The notes beneath the pieces were generated by a model. The model ran no database searches, was not told the origin of the DNA, and saw only the letters and a list, made by a program, of their open reading frames with translations. Shown here piece by piece: positions 33,601 through 45,198 of a stretch of 64,000 nt of DNA (positions are counted from its first letter, which is position 1; each line of letters begins with the position of its first letter). The DNA lies in the NCBI GenBank assembly GCA_959347315.1, contig OY365814.1, positions 33,198,849 to 33,262,848 on the forward strand. Direction: 5' to 3'. This DNA comes from Bimastos eiseni. Lineage: Eukaryota; Annelida; Clitellata; Crassiclitellata; Lumbricidae. The position numbers and the translations under genes were made by a program.

Positions 33601-36600
33601 CCTGTGAAATCCTTGGCCGATGATAGCAGACGTTGTTTGTTGAGCTTTATCACTTCTTTTCCTTTGATGGTTTTCTGTTTCATTGATTGATTGATTGATT
33701 GATTGTTGTTGTGTCATTTAGGATAACACGGTTCGAATGTGGACGACGAACAAAGTGACAGGTCAGTTGGAATGCCAGGCGGTCGGAGTTGGCCACTGTG
33801 GGACAGTCTGCGCAGTTGCCGTTTTCAGGTTGGTTCAGACTGAAAATAATTGCATTAACAGAAATTTAAAATTGAACAAATTTACTATCATAGAAAAGTT
33901 ATAATTAAGTAATGTAAAAAATTAACTTTTACAAAGCGTTACATGGTAAAAAATGTGGAAGTATGAAATTTTGCGATTGGTAAAATTTATGGCTGTATGA
34001 AATGATACTATTTAAACAAGAGTGCAATTAAAAAAATTACAATTACAAGGAAATGTACAATGAAAATTTTTTGCAATTACAGGTAAATGTACTATTAAAC
34101 GAATTATAATTACGAAAATTTTAAATCGGAAGGTAATGTGATATTACAAAAATGTACAATTGCAAAATTTACAATTGCAAGCAAATGTAATATGAAAAAA
34201 GTGTGCAGGTGAAAAAATTTGCAAGTACATCTAGAAAATTCTGTTCCTTTTAAACCAGGCGAACAGAGACTTTCGTAGTGAGCGGCTCCAACGATCAATC
34301 GCTGAAGCTGTGGAAGTTTGTCGAAGATAAAGACAGCGAAAGGAGTTTACGGGTGAAGCAGACGATCGCTAATGCTCACAGCAGAGAAATAAACTCAGTG
34401 GCTGTCTCTCCCAACGGAAGATTCATTGCGACAGGATCTCTCGACAAGACCGCAAAGGTAGAGAAAAAATTAATTTCCTTAATTTGAATAAAATAAGTAA
34501 ATAATAAATATTTACATCCACAAAGAACTGTTTAGATGCATTTGATAATAATTGAAGGGATCATTTATTAATTGAGGTTTCTTAGAGAAAGAGTTTGGGG
34601 TGATTATTTCAAGATATGTTGAGAAATTGTGAATAATATTTCTGAGATGTCAGCTGCACAATTGATAACGTCAACCACATACTTTACAATATTGACCGTA
34701 TCCTTGACATTGTCGACTGCATACTTGGCACTGTTGGCCTCGTGCTTGACAATGTCGACCACATACTTGACACTGTCAAGCACACAATAATTGACAATTA
34801 CAACGACGTGCTTGACAACGTCATCACACACTTGACAGTGTAATCACTTGCTTGACAATGTGTACCCCATACGTGACAATGTCAACATACATTTGAACTG
34901 GCAACCACATGTTGTGACAATGTCAGACCCGTGCCCGACATTGTCAACTATACACTCAGCAATATCAAATGCACATTTGACATTGCCAGATGTTCAGTTT
35001 GTGTCAGAATGCGATATTTGGATCGTGCAAACGATATCTGTCTGTTGTCATAGCTTTGGGATTCGGAGTCGCTGTCTCAGTTGGCCGTCTTCCGAGGTCA
35101 TTCGCGTGGACTCCAGTGCGTCCAGTTCTCCCCAATGGAAAACATTCTGGGAACGTCATCGATGGATAAGACGATCAAATTATGGGAGTTGAAAAGCTTC
35201 AAGTGTACCAAGGTAAACACAGAAGGTCTATCATGAATATCTATGCGATGGCTCGTTAAAATGCGTTCTGAGTGTTTTACTGTGTCTTCGTCATATATCA
35301 CATTATGTTGACTTTTTAAAATTTTAAGTAAAGATCAGAGTTATTGGTGAGCATTGAGGAAGTCTTATGTTCAAATTGACCTCCTTGGTCATTCACAGTG
35401 TGGTCTGTTCCGACTTTTTGTTATGAATAATTTATATGCCGCATGGCTATGCCATCAGGCATCATTATTCTGAAATTTAGATAAAAGTTATCTACATACA
35501 TGCACAGTGCCGTAATTTGCTTCTCCGTTTCTTAAATCTTTGCTAATTTCTTTCATTCGCTCATTTCATTCATTCGCTTTTTCGTTCGTTAATTGTTTTA
35601 ATCGTTGGGCTCTGATAATTATCTTAATGATGTTTTGGTTCTTCTGCTGTCATTTGTTTTTCAGACGTTTGAAGGTCACGAGATGTCCGTTCTGTCGTTT
35701 AGCTTCCTCAGTCGTGGCTTGCAGCTTATCTCAAGGTACTGATTGATTGATTGATTTTCTGTTTCGGTGGCTAATTGTGCGATACACTAAGTGACCAACC
35801 GACGGTTGACTATTTGACTTGTTCGTTGAGAGATTGATTGTTTTACAGATTGCCTGACTGATTGGTTTTTTTGCTGGTTGGTTGACTGATTGCTTGTTGA
35901 TTTACTGTTTGGTTGGTTGATTGTTTTACTGATTGATTGACTGATTGCTGAGTCCAAGAAAAGGAAGTGGCAAACATTCTATTGTTCCCATTAACACCTA
36001 ATTGAATGATATTAGGGAGGAGTCATTGGATGAGTTTGTATCCATGGAATCCTTTCTTTCTTTCAGTGGTGCTGATGGTCTCATCAAACTCTGGTCCGTT
36101 CGTACGAATGAATGCGTCAAAACATTCGACGAACATAACGATAAGATCTGGGCGCTTGCGATCGACCGGAACGAGGATCGAATGATCAGCGGAGATGCTG
36201 GATCAAAGATCGTCATCTGGAAGGCATGTAGACGATTAGATTAACTGATGCCTTATTTGTTTTAGAAGATTAGGTTAATTTACCATTGCATGATTTAAAG
36301 AGATTAGATTTAAAGAGATTTATCTTATCTTAATTAATTGAGCATAATATGAATATTATAGTAGATTTGATTAACTGATTTCTGGTTCGATTTTGAAGAT
36401 TTGATTAGCAAATCTTGTGTGATTGAGATTAGATTTGATCAGTTTGTTTGAGAAATTAAAATAGCTCAATTAAACCTTTTTTTGGAAGGGCTCCTTTTGG
36501 TTCTTAGTGGTATGACGTTTTTGTGTATGCAAATTTTCACACTGTATTGGTTCTCATAATTTTAATCTCTAGCTTTATGACTCAGACATTAATTAGTCTT

Positions 36601-39122
36601 TCAGAAATGCCAGCCTACAATTACATTCGATGCTTATTGTCTGTATCAAATAATAATTTTTACAACTTATTGTGTGAATGCACACAGATTCAGAAACTGT
36701 TTAAACAGATGTTCTTCTCTCCTGGTCTAAATGCTTCAACTGTTGACAGGATCGAACGGAGGAGGAAAGAGAGGAACAGCGGACGAAGACGGAACAGTTC
36801 GTCCAGAAGTATGTTCCATAAGGAATTATGTTGTATGATTTCCCCTTTCCTACTCCTTGTCTTATTTCCCACTTTTTGCCCTTTAAGCTCTTTGTTGTGC
36901 CACAGATCACTATAAATATTGTGCTAAACTACACTATGCTGTCATGTAGCATTCTGTACAGGACAAGTTATTACACTATTATCCAAACCAGGTATTTTAC
37001 CTGCATTGCGCCCTCCCTATATGATATCCTACTCTCATCTTTACATGTTACCATCTTTCTTGGGTCTCCTACATTCTTCTCCCTCCTCAAAACATTTTTC
37101 TACTCTTGGGGTTCTCACTTTGGGTGCACACCTGAAGGCCCCTGTCGTGAGCAATGCTCCAAAATTAATTAATGTAATAAATTTTTATGCTATAATATAC
37201 TACACTATGCTATGAGAAGAAGTGTCGTAAGGGACGCTATGTAAATATTCCATTACATTACGTGATAGACTATTTGCTATGCACGTTCTTACGTGGGAAT
37301 TGTTTTTATTACAGCGAACAGAAACTGATGAATCTGATGCAGAAGAAGAAATATGGCAAAGCCCTTGCATTAACTATTCTGCTGGCACAGCCGTTTAGGG
37401 CCCTGTCGATTTTGAAAGGCAAGTAGCACTGTGTATTGTAATGTGTTATGGTAAAATTACATTGAGTTTACAGAGGGAGAAGTAAACACAGATATTTATG
37501 GTAAAATTACGTCTGAGGATTATACGGGACAAATTAGGTTTAATCGATTATAGTAAAATTATCTGCAGATTGCTCATTAAAAGCAGAAAGCACAGATTGC
37601 AGTTTGGAAATAATAAGTAATGATTGCACTTTTAAAGTGAAACTAAAAGAAATTATGGTATAATTAAATCAAAGTTTTTCACTAGTTTACGTTGAGAATT
37701 GCTTGATGTAAATACTCGCTTACTTTACTTCTACGGATTACAGAACATCCGAAAACTAGATGTATTCCCGGGAATCATGTGTGTAAGCCCATACTCAAGT
37801 GTGGTGCTCAGCACAACAGGGTTGGCATTTAACTGCAATCACGCGATCCTCATGGTTTATTTGAGGTGGCTTTTTGCCCTAGAAATGTGGAAAACTCCGA
37901 CAAGGGAAGAGGATCTGGCATCTGCTCTCCATCAGATGCGTCCGGATCAGATCCGTAAGTACCTCGATCTCTTCTAAACATGATCGACAAGTACTAGAGT
38001 CTGATTAAATCCAATAGCTGTTGGTTTTGTCTCTTCTCAATTCATTATGTTTAGATACTTAATAACGGTTCACCTGAACTTTATGATCTGTTAATTCCAT
38101 CTGCTTACATTTATACATACATACATTCATGCATGAATACATACAGGCATACAGTCAGCTATGCATGTACTTAAGTATATTTTTCCAGTGGTTGTCAACA
38201 TTGTTCGGGCTGATATATCTCAGCAAATCCTAAGATCATCATAGTGAATAGCTCTTAATACTTTGCTAATCAGAAGCAGACAAATAAAACCATCAAAATA
38301 TCAATTACTGAACAAGAATAACATATAAAGATTTGGAAAAATAGAAGAAAGCATAGAAAGAAATACATGGTTAGGAATTACAGGAATATGTAAGCATGGA
38401 AAATAGATTATAAGAAAAGTTAAACGTGGTAAATGAGAGAATATAGTTAATGATGAAAACATGCAGAAAAAAAGACAGAAGTGAATCTTTTCATGTTGAA
38501 GTCTGCGTTTCACTTCTTTCAGAATCAATGTTAGAATTCGTTTCTGTTTGGAACTCCAACTCAAAGCATTCGCACGTCGCTCAGGCCGTTCTCGCAACCA
38601 TCTTCCAGATGTACAGCCCGGCAGAGCTGCTGGACTTCCCAGAGATTCGGAAATTGGTGGAAAACCTTCTTCCTTTTACAGGTGCTCAATCGACTATGAC
38701 TATCTTTTCCTCTAAACTGATAACCTACTACTTCTCGTCTGTTTGCAGTTCTTGGTGTTAGCTGTAGTCTGGCTCCAGTCTGAGCTTCTGAACGATGTAA
38801 GGAGAGAAGATAGAAAGCAGATTAAATTGGTTGACACACAGTACACGATAAGTCACAAGCCTCTAGACTATCTGTGAAAGAAGCAACCTTTCAGGATTGT
38901 TTATTAGGCCCACATAAAATTATTTTGATGACTATGATTATGATGACTGCATTAACTGGTGACGTTCTTTTGTCTCTACGTAAGATCGGTTGTGTGTTTT
39001 CAATTGATTTTTCAGAACGTCATTTCAGTCGATTAAAGCAACTGGAACAGAAGTCGGAGTTCATCGACTTCAGCTGTTTGATTATGAGAACTCTAGAACC
39101 GGTGCAGATGGAGCAAGATTAA
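27642..39122 (+). CDS. TBL3: transducin beta-like protein 3 (UTP13), U3 snoRNP WD40 protein
   Basis: TBL3/UTP13 is a nucleolar subunit of the UTP-B (PWP2) complex of the small-subunit processome, needed for early 18S pre-rRNA cleavage. Twenty-one exons join in phase to 787 residues (human about 800): 27642-27670, 28315-28366, 28687-28782, 29466-29510, 29905-29979, 30267-30415, 30657-30827, 31080-31155, 31633-31714, 32084-32271, 32688-32894, 33722-33828, 34259-34457, 35054-35212, 35665-35735, 36067-36223, 36750-36808, 37315-37418, 37883-37954, 38523-38681, 39016-39122. Tandem WD40 repeats are visible (SADSTVKVWDVV, ASDDYVIRLWDL, DKTIKLWELK, ADGLIKLWSV), then the UTP13 C-terminal helical domain (MLEFVSVWNSNSKHSHVAQAVL). 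FYTGGKVQ in exon 2 matches the family N-terminus; start MASSVGLKT. Introns 16 and 18 need GC donors. Introns are loaded with minisatellites and LINE relics. Confidence 0.95.
27760..28105 (+). mobile_element. probable non-LTR retrotransposon 3' relic with family B tail
   Basis: A degraded coding end (HSFFSRHICKLARSC, like the FFPRTCxLWNSLP end of LINE ORF2 proteins) is followed by TACCTCTAAATGGTTATTCTGTGAGAGG and TATAAATCTAAAGATATG. It lies within TBL3 intron 1. Confidence 0.5.
30150..30225 (-). mobile_element. non-LTR retrotransposon relic (ORF2 C-terminus)
   Basis: The minus strand reads FAVVGPSTWNDLPPSIRTK, the conserved C-terminal signature of CR1/L2-like ORF2 proteins. It lies in TBL3 intron 5, only about 45 bases before exon 6. 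Confidence 0.75.
31270..31480 (+). mobile_element. non-LTR retrotransposon relic with family B tail
   Basis: TTTGCTGTTGTGGGTCCATC reads FAVVGPST, then a TGG-to-TGA stop and NDLLHH. The tail GAGCGCTTCCTCCGAATAG...GCGCTATATAAATTTAAAGATATG follows. This links the coding signature to the tail. It lies in TBL3 intron 8. Confidence 0.75.
31725..32030. repeat. AT-rich intronic minisatellite, unit about 40 bp
   Basis: Degenerate repeats of ATTATTGGTGAATTGAAGTT + TAAATTTTA fill TBL3 intron 9, about seven copies. Confidence 0.8.
32930..33510. repeat. intronic minisatellite with GGGATCATTTCTTAATTGGG core
   Basis: Twelve or more degenerate copies, about 35-45 bases each (GGAGGGATCATTTCTTAATT...TTTCTGATA), in TBL3 intron 11. 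A reversed family B copy interrupts it at about 33352-33420. Confidence 0.8.
34610..34990. repeat. intronic minisatellite with TTGACAATGTCGACCACATAC core
   Basis: About 15 degenerate copies of a unit of roughly 20 bases in TBL3 intron 13. Overlapping Val/Asp-rich ORFs are artefacts. Confidence 0.8.
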
Positions 39123-39270
39123 CGTCTGATGATTAGATTATCGATGAGTTGATTATTAGGCGCATAAATGGCCTACGATTTGATGATTGGAACAGAATAG
39201 GATTTGATTGTTGGGAACAACAGAACAGTTGTGTGCAACATCTTGCTTTTGTTTTAGTTTCTGATGATTT

Positions 39271-39276
39271 AATAAA
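39271..39276 (+). promoter_or_regulatory. candidate TBL3 polyadenylation signal
   Basis: AATAAA 149 bases after the TBL3 stop codon, a normal 3' UTR distance. Confidence 0.6.
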
Positions 39277-39553
39277 CTCGCTTTGGTCGATGAGACAACT
39301 TTTTAGATGAATATATAAGAAGATTTTCATGTGAACCTCGGAAAATGCAGCTAATCTTGAATGACTTCTGTGGCGATGTTTTAGGTTTGATTGTGATTAT
39401 TAAGTCAACGTCATGGTTGCTGTATGCAAAGTTGCATAAGATCCTAAAATCTTTGGAGGAGCCAGGTTGAAATCCAAGAAAATAATGAAATTAGGAAAAA
39501 AATGATATCCTATATATGTGTATACTAGCTGGGGGGCCTGGGCAAATACAGGT

Positions 39554-40002
39554 TTTTGGCCCTGGCAAGGAGGAAGACTGTGACCACCCCCTCTACTGGA
39601 TGTCCGAGGTGTTTCCCGAGCAACCGGCGAAGGTTTCGAGCGAATAGCTGTAAAAGTGTGCAGATGCATAAACGGAGTGACAGACACACACACATAGAAT
39701 CTAGATATACATGTAAATAAATAGTGTTTATAGTACAGACCCAAGTGACCAACTGTGTAAACGATGCTGTATACCTGGTACGTGTACGATATGTCGCAGG
39801 TGACACGATCCTGGCGAATAAGAAGGAAACTGCTTTTATGGGTGTGTGGGGAGTGCGCCATAGGTTTTGGCCCTGAAGACCAGGAAGAGGGCGGCTACGG
39901 GGTTCAGGAATCCCTCTGCGTGTTCCAGGTGTTCCCGAGCCAACTTCGAAGGTTTCTAGTCAATAGCTGTAAAACTGTGGAAATGCATCGAGGGACGCTC
40001 AA
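39554..40002. repeat. direct repeat pair of about 130 bp, 313 bp apart
   Basis: 39554-39685 and 39867-40002 share TTTTGGCCCTG, AGGAAGA, CAGGTGTTCCCGAGC-like, CGAAGGTTTC and AATAGCTGTAAAA blocks in the same order, with many differences, so the duplication is old. Confidence 0.7.
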
Positions 40003-40401
40003 GGTCGTCTTTATGTGTAAGATAATTATATATATATACGTATATATATATATATATGCATGTATAAGGGAAAATAAAGAAATTTAAAAGAACAAAATAG
40101 GGGGAAATATTGAAATAACGAAATACCAATAAATAACGAAACCAGAGAAATATTGAAGTTCGATGAATTAGATGAAATTATCAAGTTTGGAAAAATTAAC
40201 GACTCCCATAGAACTAAAGAAGGGCTCTGTAACCGTCTTATTTCTTAGTGGAGCCATTAGGTAGTAGACGCGACATTTATCCCTGCGATATGGACATAAT
40301 TATAATCTCGTCAAATCATACGTGCGTCAAATACAACGACGACGATACATACCATAGCCTACCTATTCTTAGATACAAACTGCAGTGAACAGTGTTTAAT
40401 G

Positions 40402-40760
40402 TAATGTAACGAAGCACTTATATAGCGCCACTATAATCAGGCGCTCACGACTCAATACACAGCTAAACAGAAAAAGGAAAGTCTTCAAGCGCTTCCGGAA
40501 GGCAGCAGAGAAGAGAGAGAGTAGCTCCTTCCGAAAAGGAAGAGGAGGCTTTTCCAGCTGGTGGGACCCACGTAGGCGAAGCTCCTGGATTGGGCCGTGC
40601 GCATGCGGGGAACTACAAGTCGGCGCTGCGCCAAAAGTCCGCGGGCAGAGGAACGAAGGGAAACCCGGTGCGAAATAGAGGAGAACCCAGTGCAGAGAGC
40701 CAGAAGGTAGGAGGGGTAGACCCAAGAAGACAGCTACTGCAGCGCTGATGTCTAAAGTAA
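40402..40760 (-). repeat. dispersed repeat, related copy at 57640-57800
   Basis: Starts with a reversed family B tail. The part GCGCATGCGGGGAACTA...GCAGAGGAACGAAGG recurs near 57690-57740, where it is followed by matching AGCCCAGTGCGGAATA. Probably a non-autonomous retroelement. Confidence 0.6.
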
Positions 40761-40843
40761 AATCACGGGTTAGTTCAGTTCTATCTTCCACGTGATTGCA
40801 GGCATGCCAGAGCGTATTAGAACGTACGAGGACATTAGACAAA

Positions 40844-40882
<39 letters not shown>

Positions 40883-41284
40883 GTGCATGTATGAATTAAT
40901 ATATATAATATAGTTAGGCTTATATATCGAGGAAGCAATCAAACGCGCCCTCAGGCAGTGAGTTTAGAGAGTGCCCTATATTGAAGTACTGGCCTCTTGT
41001 GGTGACTTCACGACCTATCGCTAGTCGTAAAAGTCTCTTTCGTTTTATATTGAATCTGTTGAAAATATTCATCACCGCGCTCTCTACCTGTGTTGTCCAA
41101 CTGACCAGAACTTTGATTGACCACCGAACAGGTGAGGAAATGATTGTCTTACCTTCAATGACCATAAAATAGATCGACATTTTGACGGACTGATTTACGC
41201 GATAAACAAAGTTAGCTTTGGGCCTAGAGTAGGCTACATAACGTAAGCCAGGTTAGTGTAAAGTAGGAATATGTTTGTAGGGTG

Positions 41285-41385
41285 GTAGGCATCATGCCTA
41301 TATATATATATAATATATATAGGCATCATGCCTATATATATATATAATATATATATATATATTATATATATATATATGTATGTAA
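41285..41385. repeat. palindromic TA-rich tandem repeat
   Basis: AGGCATCATGCCTATATATA occurs twice, about 40 bases apart, each block self-complementary, followed by TATATA runs. Likely to extrude cruciforms or slip during replication. Confidence 0.85.
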
Positions 41386-41908
41386 GTATGAAAACAATTG
41401 CGTACGTTTATGAATGTTTGAATAACAATAGGCCTATGTATGTATAATTATTGTATGTATGATGAATGAATGAATGAATGAATGAATGAAAGAATGAACA
41501 AACTCAAATTATGTTTCTTTGTATGCATATTATTTATTGATTAATTAATTAAATTCATTAGGCCAACGCGCGCACTATCACACCGAAATGTAAATCTGAG
41601 GCTCGGTACGTAGATACCTCTAACTTATTTTAAAAAAATAATTAGCTTATGTATGTTTATACATGAAAATACATTATATATATATATATAAGATATAGGT
41701 CTATTGTTTGCATGTGTGATGTAAATTGTGCATATACAAAAATAGATATACAAATGTATATGTATCTGAACATTTATTTAGCGCCTTTCCTTTGCCTGTC
41801 TATGGAGAAGAGATTGTAAATAAATCCGTACGCTATAGCAACCGCAGTTGCCATGTCAACCAATACGCGGGTTTCTTATCGCATTTAATTTCTGGTTTTC
41901 GTTCTAGA

Positions 41909-44900
41909 ATGTCCTTCGTTTCTATGACGCTGATTCTGTGGTGGGCGGTCGTTGTCATGGCGACAGGTGCTGACGTCGGCTATGATTATGACGACAACGA
42001 TGATGAGTTGGTGCACGAGTCTATGATTGGTCAGATCGAGACGTTCGCTTCGGAGGCAAAGGAGAAGGCGAAGAGAATCGTTGGGAAACTGCTCGCATCA
42101 GAGGCAAAGCTATCGACGGATATGAGACGATCAGGTAAGAGATGCAGCCGTCGATCACCGATTCATTGATCATCTGACCACCATGGATCAATTGATCATC
42201 GAGCCATAGATCGATCGATCACTGGTCCATTGATCATCTACTAGCCACTCTCAATTAGATTTTTTCGAAGATAAATCCAGAAATATAGATGAACTCAGTA
42301 ATCGAATCTTCCATGAATTCAATATTGATATGGGCTCTATTGTGTTTGTGTGCTTAATATGAACGTATTTGTTCGCTTGTTTGTTTGTTTGCTTCTTCTT
42401 TGCTTGTGTGTGCGTGAGTTAGGTCGTGCCACAGAGAGTACAAAGACGTTTCGTTTCGTCCAGCTGTTCATGGGTTCTACTCCCACTGGGAAACATCTTT
42501 CTATTCCTTCACTTTTCCAGTCGACAACCCTATCTCAAATCAAACACAAGTATGGACAAACAACCAATTCCTTCTCATGTACGGTATTATTATTATTGTT
42601 GCTGCTGTTGATGCTGTTATTGACGATGAGGAGGACGAGGAGGAGGAGGAAGGCGAGTGGGTCTTTTCACTGGCGCGAATAATGTGATATCTGCAAAATA
42701 GACCATTGGCCAATAATTCTCTTAAAAGCAACCGCACACATGTGTGACGCCACAACAAAACAGCGGCTGATTTAACCTAACTTTGCCACCTTGCTTTGCT
42801 TTCGTTTGCTTTACTTAGCTTTGCTTTAGGTTGATTTACCTTGCTTTGCTTTAGTTTGCTGTGCTTTATTTTGCTTTAAATTTTGCTTTATTTTGCTTTA
42901 AATTTTGCTTTGCTTTATTTTGCTTTACATTTTGCTTTGCTTTATTTTGCTTTACATTTTGCTTTGCTTTATTTTGCTTTACATTTTGCTTTGCTTTGGT
43001 TTACATGCAAAGGTTTGGCCTCTCAAGGTCTCAGATTCGTCACCTGATGGACTTCATGCCTCCAATTCTTCGGAATAGCCGACACATCAGCCGGGCAGAC
43101 GCTGCGCCCCATCGCCCCTCGCCTGGCCACTGCCCCTTCCCGAAGAGGGTGGCGTGTGACCGTGCCCACCCGTATCGGTCGTACGATGGCCGATGCAACA
43201 ACCTGGTTCACCCCCTCTGGGGCTCATCACACCAACCACTCGTTCGATTCGTCGAACCTGACTATGAAGATGGTAAAATCAGATGATATGATCTGACCTA
43301 ATAATTATCTGAACTGACTGAGTAAAGTGACTAAGTAACTGGACATAATTCTCTAAGCTGGTGGTTCTGTAACGTGAAGCAATATATGCATGCTGTTCCA
43401 TCAGGTAAAAATAGATTAAGTAACTGTTGTTTTTTCTGTTGTCAAACTCTGTTGTCGTCGACAGCGTTGTCGGTTATTGTCCATCGTTGCTTGTTGTCTG
43501 CTGTCGTTGTCCGTTGTCGCCCATCGTTGTACTGTATGTTGTTGTTTCGTCGTTGTCTTCTGTTGTCTGCTGGTGCAAATTATGTTGTCTATTGTTTCGT
43601 CGTTGTCTCTTGTGCTATTTTGCTATCAAGAAATATGTTGTCGATTCCTAATGTTGTCCATTGTTGCCTTATGTTGTCCCTTCGTTGTCTATTCTGTCCG
43701 TTATTGTCTTGTTGTTGCTTCCAAGGCATAGGCAGTCCGCGGGTGTCCTCGAGCGGCCATCTCCTCTCCAGTGCCCGTACGATCAGCGCCACTGTCCACT
43801 GGGACTTCGACATACCGCATCACATGCACACCCTGATGCTCATGCAGATGGGTCAGTTTCTTGACCACGACATGTCCCGAACGGCCATCTCCAAGATGAC
43901 CGTCCATCCTCAAGGTCTCAGCGATGACCTGGAGGACTTCGAGTGTGGAGAGGACGGATGTGAGACGGAGGGACCGGAGAACCATGCCTGCTTCCCGATC
44001 CGAATCCTCCGCAACGATACAGACTTTGGAAATAAACGGAAGAAATGTCTTATGTTCGTAAGATCTCAAGAAGTACCCAACGCCCAATGCAAACCAGGTC
44101 AGTGGTAGATGCGGAAAGCCCGTTTGACAGATTGGGGGACACCCAATGAGAGGGGTAAAAATGTGAGGGGGTCAAACGTACAACGTGTCCCCTCTCTGTA
44201 AATGGTTGGGGACTTTGCCCCTCGACCCCACGGGATCTCCGTCCCTGGATAACATAGATCATTAGCGTTGCCCTTCTCATTTGTCCAGGCTTGGGACTGG
44301 CACTGTCAGTGTGCAGGCAGTGGCGGAGTGACCAGGTAAGTCATCATGTCCACAGTTCATATTGTTCCGTTTCTATTCTTTGTTATCCCAAGGTACAGCG
44401 TGCGTGATGATGTATAACGGTTAGCGTAAATGAAGGGAGGACATCAGGTTGTATCGTATTGTAAGCTTATCATATCGATGAATGATAATCCTGATTAGAT
44501 TTTGCGGTTCTGAAATCGTAATCGTAATATCCAAACTTCTGAAGCGCCATGACGCCATCTTGTACTGTGTTCGGTGTTGTGATTGCTGGTTCGTTAGGGC
44601 CTCGAGAACAGTTGAATCAGTTGACCTCTTATCTGGATGCGTCTCACATCTACGGAAGTACAGAGAAGGAAGCGCTCGACCTACGCGAAGTCAGACCAGG
44701 TGACTATCGACGATATACATAGCGTCCAGAGATGAATTTATTTATTTATTCATTCATTCATTATTTGAATGATTGATTGGTTGGTTAGTTTTGATTGATT
44801 GACTGATTGATTTATGGATTGATTGATTAACGAAGAAAGCGATTGAAAATAACAATTAGTGTCAATTACATGGTTGATGATGATTAACTACAATAATGAC

Positions 44901-45071
44901 ATCAATAATGATTGTAATGATTGTGATTGGAAAAGTGATAATGATGATGATGATAATAATAATGATAATAATTATTATAGTCATTGTAATGATATTATAA
45001 TAATAACAACAAAAATTATTACAATAATAATGATTTCACCATTATTATAATAATTTATATCATCATCATTA

Positions 45072-45111
<40 letters not shown>

Positions 45112-45126
45112 ATTATTATTATTATA

Positions 45127-45198
<72 letters not shown>

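Larger units (their letters stand above)
39123..41908. other. intergenic stretch between TBL3 and the peroxidase gene
   Basis: Holds a direct repeat pair (39554-39685 and 39867-40002), a longer dispersed repeat (40402-40760), and TA-rich and palindromic tandem repeats (40845-40880, 41285-41385, 41660-41690). ATGAATGA repeats occur near 41460. No gene is recognised. Confidence 0.6.

Noticed and set aside
36224..36230. GT donor at 36228 for TBL3 intron 16
   Set aside because: It would leave phase 1 and create a TGA at the junction; the GC donor at 36224 gives the expected family sequence.
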